A stretch of DNA of 6,292 nt. It comes from an uncultured Sutterella sp. (GTDB lineage: Bacteria > Pseudomonadota > Gammaproteobacteria > Burkholderiales > Burkholderiaceae_F). The stretch spans positions 1-6,292 of the forward strand of contig CAAECY010000050.1 in NCBI GenBank assembly GCA_900754475.1. Reading direction: 5' to 3'. Made by a program: the position numbers and the translations under genes. Shown piece by piece: positions 1 through 6,292 of the stretch (positions are counted from its first letter, which is position 1; each line of letters opens with the position of its first letter). The notes beneath the pieces were generated by a model that worked only from the letters and a program-made list of their open reading frames with translations, made no database searches and was not told the DNA's origin.

Positions 1-5
1 GGGAG
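1..5 (+). promoter_or_regulatory. Ribosome binding site of the restriction-modification gene
   Basis: GGGAG lies six bases before the ATG at 12, good Shine-Dalgarno spacing, and supports that start. The promoter would be to the left of the window and cannot be seen. Confidence 0.6.
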
Positions 6-11
6 CACAAC

Positions 12-2987
12 ATGAACGCTCGTGAACAGAGCAAGGCTGCCAAACGGTTTGCCGATTTTTGGGCCGGCAAGGGTTACGAGAAGGGCGAGTCGCAAACGTT
101 CTGGCTCTCTCTGCTTCGCGACGTGCTTGGAGCGGAGCACCCCGAGGAGCTCATCAGCTTTGAGGACCAGGTCGTGCTCGACCATACGAGCTTCATCGAC
201 GGCTTCATCAAGAGCACTCACGTTCTCATCGAACAGAAGGGGCTCGGCAAGGACCTCGCCAAGAAGATCAAGCAGTCGGACGGCACGATGCTCACGCCCT
301 TCCAGCAGGCGAAGCGCTACTCGGCCGAACTCCCCTACAGCGATCGTCCGCGCTGGATCGTGATCTCGAACTTCGCGGAGTTCCACGTCTACGACATGGA
401 AAACCCGTCCGGCGAGCCGCAGGTCATCAAGTTGGCCGACCTTCCCAAGGAATACCACCGTCTTCAGTTCCTGGTCCGAACCGACGCGGACGTCGTCGCT
501 CAGGAACAAGAGGTTTCGGTCAAGGCCGGCGAACTCGTCGGCAAGCTCTACGACGAGCTCTTGAGGGGGTATGAAGATCCGACGAGCGAGCGTGCTCTGA
601 AGAGCCTCAACGTCCTTTGCGTACGCTTGGTCTTCTGCCTGTACGCCGAAGACGCCGGGCTTTTCGGCCGCAAGGCCATGTTCCACGATTACGTGGCGCT
701 CAACCGCGACAAGCCTTTCGCCGTTCGCAAGGCCGTTCTCGAACTCTTCGAGATGATGAATACGAAGGAAGAGGAGCGCGACCCGTACGACGACTCGCCG
801 GCGTCGGAGTTCCCCTACGTCAACGGGAACCTCTTCGCCGACTCGGACAAACTGGAAATTCCGAGGTTCACGCCCGAAATCGTCAAGCTTCTGCTCACGG
901 AAGCGAGCGAAGGCTTCGACTGGTCGGGCATCAGCCCGACCGTCTTCGGGGCGGTCTTCGAAAGCACCTTGAACCCCGAAACCCGCCGGAAGGGCGGAAT
1001 GCACTACACGTCCGTAGAGAACATCCTGAAGCTCATCAATCCCCTCTTCATGGATGAGCTCAACGCCGAGTTCGCCGCCGTCATGCAAACCAAGCAGCCG
1101 GCGGCTCGCGATCGAAAGCTTCGAGCGTTCCAGGAAAAGCTCGGTTCGCTCAAGTTTCTCGACCCCGCGTGCGGTTCCGGGAACTTCCTGACGGAAACGT
1201 ACATCCAGCTTCGCCGCCTTGAAAACAGAGTCATTCTCGAACTCAACAGAGGGGTGGGCCAGCTCGACTTCGGCGGGGAGCACTCGCCCGTCAAGGTGCA
1301 GATCAACCAGTTCTACGGGATCGAGATCAACGACTTCGCCTGCGCGGTTGCCGAAACGGCGCTCTGGATCGCCGAGAGCCAAATGCTCAAGGAAACCGAG
1401 GACATCATTGGAGCCGCCCTGGACTTCTTCCCGTTGAAAACGAACACGAACATCCATGAGGGCAACGCGCTTCGCATGGACTGGACGAGCGTCCTTCCCA
1501 AGGACGAGCTCTCCTTCATCATGGGGAACCCGCCGTTTTCCGGCGCGCGCTTCATGAGCAAGGAGCAGAAGGCCGACTTGCTGTCCGTGTTCGGCGAGGA
1601 TTGGAAAAACGCCGGGGACATTGACTACGTTGGATGCTGGTTCAAGAAGGCGTATGACTTGATGACGGAAAATCAGCAAGTCCGCACGGCCTTCGTGGCT
1701 ACCAATTCGATCAACCAAGGCGCGTCCGTTTCGAATCTCTGGAAGCCGCTCATTGAAGGCAAGGCTCACATTGATTTTGCGTGGCGAACCTTCAGGTGGG
1801 ATAGTGAGGCTTCGGACAAGGCACGCGTTCACTGCATCATCGTCGGATTTAGTGCTACAAATTCAGAGAAAGGTGCTCTGCTGTTCGACGAACAGGGACG
1901 ACAGTCTGTAGTGGAGCACATCAATGCCTACCTCTTTGACGGTCCCGATTGTTTCGTTGCCAGTCGGAGTACGCCACTTTGTAACGTTCCTTCGATCGGG
2001 ATTGGAAATAAACCGATCGATGGGGGCAACTACCTGTTTTCCGAGGAGGACAAAGAGGCTTTCCTTAAGAAGGAACCTCAAGCAGGGAATCTTTTCAGGC
2101 GCTGGTACGGCGCAGATGAGTTCCTGCGTAACAAGCCTCGCTACTGCCTTTGGCTGGGCGATTGCACGCCGAGTGAGCTTGGCCGCCTGACGCAGTGCAA
2201 GGCTCGCGTTGAAGCCGTAAGGAAATTCCGACTTTCCAGTAAGAGTGAGGGCACCCGAAAGCTTGCAGATACGCCCACGCGATTTCATGTGGAGAACATG
2301 CCTGCGGGTGATTACATTGTGATTCCCGAGGTTTCATCGGAGCGCCGTCAGTACGTTCCGCTCGGGTTCATGGGGCCGAATGTTCTTTGCTCGAACAAAT
2401 TGCGCCTCATGCCTGCCGCGACGCTCTACCACTTTGGTGTTCTGACTTCTTCCGTTCACATGGCATGGATGCGAGCGGTTTGCGGACGACTTGAAATGCG
2501 CTACAGCTACTCGGTGGACATCGTCTACAACGCCTTCGTATGGCCGGAAGTGACGGAGGTACAGCGCACTAAGATCGAAAAGACGGCTCAGGCGATTTTG
2601 GATGCTCGAAAGAAGTATCCCGATTCGAGTTTTGCCGATCTTTACGATGAAACAACGATGCCTCCGGAGCTTCGGAAAGCTCACCGTGAAAACGATCAAG
2701 CGGTGTTGAAAGCGTACGGGCTTCCTCCGGACGCAACGGAAGAAGCGATCGTCGTTCATCTCATGGGCCTCTACACCGAGAAGGTGGCCGAGGTCGAGCG
2801 CCGTGAAGCGGTCGAAGCGGCGGTGCGCAAGGCGCTCGGCAAGACGGAGCCGCCCGAGGACATTGAGGCCCTGAAGTCGAAGGCGGTCGCGGGCGACCTG
2901 ACGCTCGAAGCGCTCGTCGAGCAGCTCAAGGCCTGGAAGAAGGCCCGTGTGGCCGAAGCTCGAAAAGCGAAGAAGGCCGGGAACTAA
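12..2987 (+). CDS. MmeI-like (type IIL/IIG) restriction endonuclease-methyltransferase fusion
   Basis: A 991-residue protein that should both methylate and cut DNA, using S-adenosylmethionine to modify adenine in its recognition site. Visible in order: an N-terminal nuclease domain with D63, E74 and K76 (D-x10-E-x-K, in VLIEQKGLGKDL), followed by the QQAKRY segment at 98-103; a helical linker (about 165-300); motif X around 311-333 (FGAVFEST then GGMHYTS); SAM-binding motif I, LDPACGSGNFL, at 383-393; catalytic motif IV, NPPF, at 506-509, the gamma-class N6-adenine type; a target-recognition domain from about 650 to 845, with RRWYGADEFL at 696-705 and HMAWMRAVCGRLE at 816-828; and the family C-terminal segment TMPPELRKAH at 882-891. 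A charged Ala/Lys-rich helical tail (about 925-991) extends past the usual end of MmeI, which is about 919 residues. Enzymes of this family work alone, and no separate specificity or nuclease gene is visible. Bases 1620-2700 are about 45-57% GC by hand count of sampled lines, against 60-68% in most flanking lines. The family call is firm from motifs; recognition site and cutting activity are unknown. Confidence 0.93.
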   Translation: MNAREQSKAAKRFADFWAGKGYEKGESQTFWLSLLRDVLGAEHPEELISFEDQVVLDHTSFIDGFIKSTHVLIEQKGLGKDLAKKIKQSDGTMLTPFQQAKRYSAELPYSDRPRWIVISNFAEFHVYDMENPSGEPQVIKLADLPKEYHRLQFLVRTDADVVAQEQEVSVKAGELVGKLYDELLRGYEDPTSERALKSLNVLCVRLVFCLYAEDAGLFGRKAMFHDYVALNRDKPFAVRKAVLELFEMMNTKEEERDPYDDSPASEFPYVNGNLFADSDKLEIPRFTPEIVKLLLTEASEGFDWSGISPTVFGAVFESTLNPETRRKGGMHYTSVENILKLINPLFMDELNAEFAAVMQTKQPAARDRKLRAFQEKLGSLKFLDPACGSGNFLTETYIQLRRLENRVILELNRGVGQLDFGGEHSPVKVQINQFYGIEINDFACAVAETALWIAESQMLKETEDIIGAALDFFPLKTNTNIHEGNALRMDWTSVLPKDELSFIMGNPPFSGARFMSKEQKADLLSVFGEDWKNAGDIDYVGCWFKKAYDLMTENQQVRTAFVATNSINQGASVSNLWKPLIEGKAHIDFAWRTFRWDSEASDKARVHCIIVGFSATNSEKGALLFDEQGRQSVVEHINAYLFDGPDCFVASRSTPLCNVPSIGIGNKPIDGGNYLFSEEDKEAFLKKEPQAGNLFRRWYGADEFLRNKPRYCLWLGDCTPSELGRLTQCKARVEAVRKFRLSSKSEGTRKLADTPTRFHVENMPAGDYIVIPEVSSERRQYVPLGFMGPNVLCSNKLRLMPAATLYHFGVLTSSVHMAWMRAVCGRLEMRYSYSVDIVYNAFVWPEVTEVQRTKIEKTAQAILDARKKYPDSSFADLYDETTMPPELRKAHRENDQAVLKAYGLPPDATEEAIVVHLMGLYTEKVAEVERREAVEAAVRKALGKTEPPEDIEALKSKAVAGDLTLEALVEQLKAWKKARVAEARKAKKAGN

Positions 2988-3023
2988 GGCCTTGCGGACG
3001 TCTCAGCCTTGTCCGTAGAGGGC

Positions 3024-3047
3024 CGGTACGGCAGGCGGTACGGGAGG
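3024..3047. repeat. Two tandem 12-bp repeats between convergent genes
   Basis: CGGTACGGCAGG is followed directly by CGGTACGGGAGG, matching at 11 of 12 positions. CCGTA at 3013-3017 is also complementary to TACGG at 3027-3031, so a small hairpin could form over the first copy. It lies in the 112-base gap between the restriction-modification gene and the leftward gene. No function is evident. Confidence 0.55.
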
Positions 3048-3049
3048 AG

Positions 3050-3070
3050 GGCGCGGGGATGTCCTGCGCC
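3050..3070 (+). terminator. Possible terminator hairpin after the restriction-modification gene
   Basis: GGCGCGGGG and TCCTGCGCC pair as a nine-base stem (two G-U pairs) around a three-base ATG loop, followed by TTCCTTCC rather than a true T run. The place is right for ending rightward transcription before the convergent gene that ends at 3100. The weak T tract makes intrinsic termination uncertain, and on the opposite strand no T run follows. Confidence 0.35.
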
Positions 3071-3099
3071 TTCCTTCCGATGGCGTTGCGTGCGGACGC

Positions 3100-3699
3100 T
3101 CAAGGTTTCCCAGAAAAAGCGTTCGGGTCGTAGGCGCAGGGCGATTCGCGCAGGCTCTGCGCGAGGCGCGAGAAGATGTGCGCGGCTTCGGTCACGCGGT
3201 GGGTCGTCGCGCGAAGCGCCCGCTCGGGGTTCGCGGCGCTGGCGGGATCCCAGGCGCGCACCGCGTCGAGAAACGCTTTCGCGAAGTCTTCGGCGCGCGT
3301 CGAAGGACGACGCGCGAGCGCGAGGAAGGCCTTGCGAAGCGCTTCGTACGTTTCGCGCTCTTCGGGGGTGACTTTGCCGAGAAGGCGCCCTTCGAGCGCT
3401 TCGTCCGCGTAGACCGCAAGGGCGCGCTCGGTGCGGTTCAGTAGACGCGTCTCGCGCCCGAGCTCGGGGATTTCCGTAATCGCACTCCAAAGGCCCGCGC
3501 CCGCAAGGAGCGCGGCCCAGCGAACCTTGAAGCCGCGCTTTTTCTTTTCGCCCGCAAACGGAATCGGGCACAGCTTCACGCCCGCCGAGGCCGCGACGTC
3601 GCGGTTGAAAAGCACGACGGTCTGATCGCGCACGCAGCCGCCGAGCGCGGTGCCGAGATTGTCGGCAAAGGCGGTTCCCACGGGTTTTTCGTTCGACAT
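3100..3699 (-). CDS. Hypothetical protein, helical, about 199 residues
   Basis: I do not recognise this protein. The frame is open far upstream (to 3918), but the ATG at 3699 is preceded by AAAGGAG four bases away, and codons change character upstream, so MSNEKPVGTAFAD is the likely N-terminus. Codons are strongly GC-ending and typical of the neighbouring genes, which marks this as the coding frame among several overlapping open frames here. The N-terminal 45 residues carry two cysteines (C22, C44). A basic patch (EKKKRGFKVR, 51-60) precedes a short hydrophobic stretch (61-75) that is too short and interrupted for a confident membrane segment. From about 85 on, the protein is charged, Ala/Arg/Glu-rich and predicted by eye to be mostly helical. 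No signal peptide or catalytic motif stands out. It ends convergently with the restriction-modification gene and is divergent from ndk, so it is probably transcribed alone. It could be a lineage-restricted protein; function unknown. Confidence 0.75.
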   Translation of the reverse strand: MSNEKPVGTAFADNLGTALGGCVRDQTVVLFNRDVAASAGVKLCPIPFAGEKKKRGFKVRWAALLAGAGLWSAITEIPELGRETRLLNRTERALAVYADEALEGRLLGKVTPEERETYEALRKAFLALARRPSTRAEDFAKAFLDAVRAWDPASAANPERALRATTHRVTEAAHIFSRLAQSLRESPCAYDPNAFSGKP

Positions 3700-3703
3700 G
3701 TTG

Positions 3704-3710
3704 CTCCTTT
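3704..3710 (-). promoter_or_regulatory. Ribosome binding site fixing the start of the hypothetical gene
   Basis: On the minus strand AAAGGAG stands four bases before the ATG at 3699-3697. It is the strongest Shine-Dalgarno sequence in the window and decides the start against the longer open frame reaching 3918. Confidence 0.75.
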
Positions 3711-3758
3711 GACGCGCGGGGCGCGAAACGAGTTCGGGAGCTACCAAGGATAGCGCGT

Positions 3759-3793
3759 CGAGGCGCCTCGAATCGCCTCGAATCGCCCCGAAC
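3759..3793. repeat. 12-bp palindrome running into three 10-bp tandem repeats
   Basis: CGAGGCGCCTCG (3759-3770) is a perfect palindrome. From 3764 the unit CGCCTCGAAT occurs twice exactly and a third time as CGCCCCGAAC (8 of 10). It sits 60-95 bases upstream of the hypothetical gene's start and about 80-120 bases upstream of the expected ndk transcription start, a position where a regulator could bind, but it could equally be simple slippage in GC-rich spacer. Confidence 0.6.
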
Positions 3794-3861
3794 GCGGGCG
3801 AAGGGGCCCCCGTAACAAAGCGAAAAAAGCGCAAAGGGAGGAGGGGAGCCCGAATGGCGCG

Positions 3862-3870
3862 TGATAAAAT
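3862..3870 (+). promoter_or_regulatory. Likely extended -10 promoter of ndk
   Basis: TGATAAAAT matches the extended -10 form (TG, one base, then a TATAAT-like hexamer with five of six matches). There is no good -35 at 16-18 bases spacing. The A-rich tract 3814-3836 falls at about -40 to -63 relative to a start near 3877, where an UP element would lie and could compensate. Transcription would begin about 100 bases before the ndk start codon. Confidence 0.5.
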
Positions 3871-3873
3871 CCC

Positions 3874-3930
3874 CCGTTTGAGAACGGATGCCTCCCGAAT
3901 ATCGGGAGAACGGGCCATTTACGCCCCGTT
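3874..3930 (+). promoter_or_regulatory. Cluster of three inverted repeats at the ndk start site and leader
   Basis: Three adjacent inverted repeats: CCGTT-TGAG-AACGG (3874-3887), CTCCCGA-ATA-TCGGGAG (3892-3908) and AACGGG...CCCGTT (3909-3914 with 3925-3930). The first overlaps the predicted transcription start, so it may be a DNA operator rather than RNA structure; the other two would fold in the leader. CCCGTT at 3873-3878 also complements AACGGG at 3909-3914, and AACGG at 3883-3887 complements CCGTT at 3926-3930. There is no T run, so this is not an intrinsic terminator, and it matches no riboswitch I know. Confidence 0.45.
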
Positions 3931-3976
3931 GTCCGTCTCGTCGAATTCTCAACCGTAAGTTAAGCGAGTCAACAAA

Positions 3977-4402
3977 ATGGCTATTGAGCGCACCCTTTCC
4001 ATCATCAAGCCCGACGCCGTCGCGAAGAACGTGATCGGTCAGATCTACACGCGTTTCGAAAACGCCGGTCTCAAGATCGTCGCCGCCCAGATGCGCCAGC
4101 TCTCCCAGGCCGAAGCCGAAGGCTTCTACGCCGTGCACCGCGAACGTCCCTTCTTCAAGGACCTCGTTGCGTTCATGACGTCCGGCCCCGTGATGATCCA
4201 GGTGCTCGAAGGCGAAGGCGCCATCCTCAAGAACCGTGAGCTCATGGGCGCCACGGACCCGAAGAAGGCCGCCCCCGGCACGATCCGCGCCGACTTCGCC
4301 GAAAGCATCGACGCCAACGCCGTCCACGGCTCCGACGCTCCCGAAACGGCCGCCGTCGAAGTCGCCTACTTCTTCCCGACGCTCGCCGTTCACAGCCGCT
4401 AA
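3977..4402 (+). CDS. ndk: Nucleoside diphosphate kinase
   Basis: Transfers the terminal phosphate of ATP to nucleoside diphosphates through a phosphohistidine, balancing NTP and dNTP pools in the cytoplasm. At 141 residues it has the usual bacterial length. The family's active-site residues are all in their standard positions: K11 (in IIKPDAV), Y51, F59/F60, R87, T93, R104, N114 and the phosphorylated H117 in AVHGSD. The ATG at 3977 gives the canonical MAIERTLSIIKPDAV N-terminus; the ribosome site is weak (GCGAG, 3964-3968, eight bases before the start). It has its own probable promoter at 3862-3870 and is followed 30 bases later by rlmN on the same strand with no terminator between, so the two are probably co-transcribed, as in many betaproteobacteria. 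Identification is secure. Confidence 0.98.
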   Translation: MAIERTLSIIKPDAVAKNVIGQIYTRFENAGLKIVAAQMRQLSQAEAEGFYAVHRERPFFKDLVAFMTSGPVMIQVLEGEGAILKNRELMGATDPKKAAPGTIRADFAESIDANAVHGSDAPETAAVEVAYFFPTLAVHSR

Positions 4403-4420
4403 TCCGGTAAAGGCCAAGCC

Positions 4421-4426
4421 AAAGGA
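4421..4426 (+). promoter_or_regulatory. Ribosome binding site of rlmN
   Basis: AAAGGA stands six bases before GTG at 4433 and supports this non-ATG start for rlmN. Confidence 0.65.
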
Positions 4427-4432
4427 CTATCC

Positions 4433-5635
<1,203 letters not shown>

Positions 5636-5676
5636 GCGCCGACTACCCTAAAGAGGGAACCTCGAACCAATTACCC

Positions 5677-5703
5677 GGACGGAATCCTCCCGAGAATCCG
5701 TCC
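5677..5703 (+). promoter_or_regulatory. Hairpin in the rlmN-rodZ gap
   Basis: GGACGGA (5677-5683) pairs with TCCGTCC (5697-5703), and after an A-A mismatch two more pairs (T5685-A5695, C5686-G5694) can form around a seven-base loop. No T run follows, so it is not a standard terminator. It lies 11 bases before the first rodZ ATG and could affect RNA processing or translation. Part of it resembles the ndk leader. Confidence 0.4.
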
Positions 5704-5714
5704 TCACCGATGAG

Positions 5715-6292
5715 ATGGACGCCATGGCGAAAGAAGATCCGACGATCGTGGAAAAGGCCGCAACCCAGGGGTTCGGCGAGGAATTGAGGCAGGCCCGCGA
5801 AGCCGCGGGCATCTCGCTCGGCGACATGGCCGTGAAGTGCCGTCTCTCGGTGATGCAGATTCGAGCGCTCGAAAGCGAAGACATGTCGCAGCTGCCCGAA
5901 CCCGTCTACGTGCGCGCCTTCATTCGCGGCTACGCCCAGCAGCTCGGTCTCGATCCCGCGCGTCTTCAGGCCGACTACAACGCCCGCTACGGGCGCACGG
6001 GCGGCAACGTCGGTCAGGTGCCCGTTGCGAACCCGAACGAAGAACAGGTCATCCGCTCGAATTCGCGTCACCGCGGTCTCAAAGTGAGCCTCTTTTTCGT
6101 CTTCATCCTCATCGTGGCCGCCGGGGCCTGGGGGCTTTACACGGACCGCTTCGGCTCGAACGTTCTGAGCGAAGCCGAAAAGGTCGAAGAGGGCGTGAAC
6201 GAAGTGCAGACGCCCGCCGCGACGGGCTCGTCCGGCACGACCGAAACCGCACCGGCTCAGACGGCTCCGGCTGCTCCCGCGCCCGCTCCGAC
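5715..6292 (+). CDS. rodZ: Cell-shape protein RodZ, N-terminal part (cut by window end)
   Basis: RodZ links the MreB cytoskeleton to the elongation machinery at the inner membrane. The 192 visible codons give a cytoplasmic helix-turn-helix domain of the RodZ type (about 21-88; ELRQAREAAGISLGDMA, then LPEPVYVRAFIRGYAQQLGLD, the family signature), a basic juxtamembrane stretch (R114-K123), one membrane segment (about 124-141, VSLFFVFILIVAAGAWGL), then a periplasmic Pro/Ala/Thr-rich linker from about 170 still running at the window end. The C-terminal DUF4115-type domain would lie beyond it. The start is uncertain: ATG at 5715 and ATG at 5724 are both in frame and neither has a clear ribosome site; the frame is open back to 5652. 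It follows rlmN after 79 bases on the same strand, consistent with the Burkholderiales cluster in which ispG comes next, though that gene is not in view. Product identity is strong; the exact start is not. Confidence 0.9.
   Translation, partial: MDAMAKEDPTIVEKAATQGFGEELRQAREAAGISLGDMAVKCRLSVMQIRALESEDMSQLPEPVYVRAFIRGYAQQLGLDPARLQADYNARYGRTGGNVGQVPVANPNEEQVIRSNSRHRGLKVSLFFVFILIVAAGAWGLYTDRFGSNVLSEAEKVEEGVNEVQTPAATGSSGTTETAPAQTAPAAPAPAP

Larger units (their letters stand above)
3711..3976. other. Divergent intergenic control region
   Basis: This stretch separates the leftward hypothetical gene from rightward ndk and should hold both promoters. It contains a palindrome and 10-bp tandem repeats (3759-3793), an A-rich tract (3814-3836), an extended -10 element (3862-3870) and a cluster of inverted repeats (3874-3930). 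No convincing minus-strand promoter was found; TATCCT at 3752-3747 is a weak -10 candidate with no good -35 partner. No coding sequence or RNA gene is recognised. Confidence 0.6.

Noticed and set aside
1863..2759. Minus-strand open frames within the low-GC part of the restriction-modification gene
   Set aside because: They overlap the recognition domain, which carries family motifs in the plus frame; no ribosome site or domain supports a nested gene.
3009..3444. Plus-strand open frames in the hypothetical-gene region
   Set aside because: They are Arg/Ala/Ser-rich shadows of the minus-strand gene without ribosome sites or recognisable motifs.
3804..3836. GGGGCCCC palindrome and A-rich tract as a terminator
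   Set aside because: The palindrome has no loop and the A/T tract is broken by GC; the tract is better explained as the upstream part of the ndk promoter.
3700..3918. N-terminal extension of the hypothetical protein to an ATG at 3918
   Set aside because: It would run across the ndk promoter and leader, has no ribosome site, and its codons and composition differ from the body of the protein; the ATG at 3699 has a strong AAAGGAG.
2984..4417. 477-residue minus-strand open frame running through the ndk region and the hypothetical gene
   Set aside because: It is antisense to ndk, out of frame with the better-supported 3699-3100 gene, and low-complexity Arg/Ala/Gly-rich; a by-product of GC content.

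Overview
The window looks like a chromosome segment of a high-GC betaproteobacterium, most likely order Burkholderiales; a gut genus of the Sutterellaceae type would fit. This is inferred from the run ndk, rlmN, rodZ, which matches the conserved Burkholderiales order ndk-rlmN-(pilF)-rodZ-ispG, and from strongly GC-ending codons. No rRNA or other marker is present to fix the genus.

Left part (1-2987): one 991-residue gene encoding a single-chain restriction-modification enzyme of the MmeI-like (type IIL/IIG) family. It carries a PD-ExK-like nuclease motif, a gamma-class adenine methyltransferase core and a target-recognition domain on one polypeptide. Its middle third (about 1620-2700) is clearly lower in GC than the rest of the gene and covers the specificity half, which suggests exchange of the recognition domain. 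This is the only accessory or defence gene visible.

Middle (2988-3976): a short convergent gap with a 12-bp tandem repeat and a GC-rich hairpin, then a leftward gene for an unrecognised 199-residue helical protein (3699-3100), then a divergent control region. That region holds a palindrome, a 10-bp tandem repeat, a likely extended -10 promoter for ndk with an A-rich stretch upstream, and a compact set of inverted repeats in the ndk leader.

Right part (3977-6292): a rightward housekeeping cluster. It contains ndk (nucleoside diphosphate kinase, all catalytic residues present), rlmN 30 bases downstream (radical-SAM methyltransferase of 23S rRNA A2503 and tRNA A37, all key cysteines present), and the N-terminal 192 codons of rodZ (cell-shape protein with helix-turn-helix and membrane anchor), cut by the window end. 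The pilF/pilW gene often found between rlmN and rodZ is absent; a 79-base gap with a hairpin lies there.

I found no RNA gene, CRISPR array, insertion sequence or attachment site. I see no clear evidence of a wholly new system. The most worthwhile leads are the recognition-domain mosaic, the structured ndk leader (part of which recurs before rodZ) and the orphan protein.
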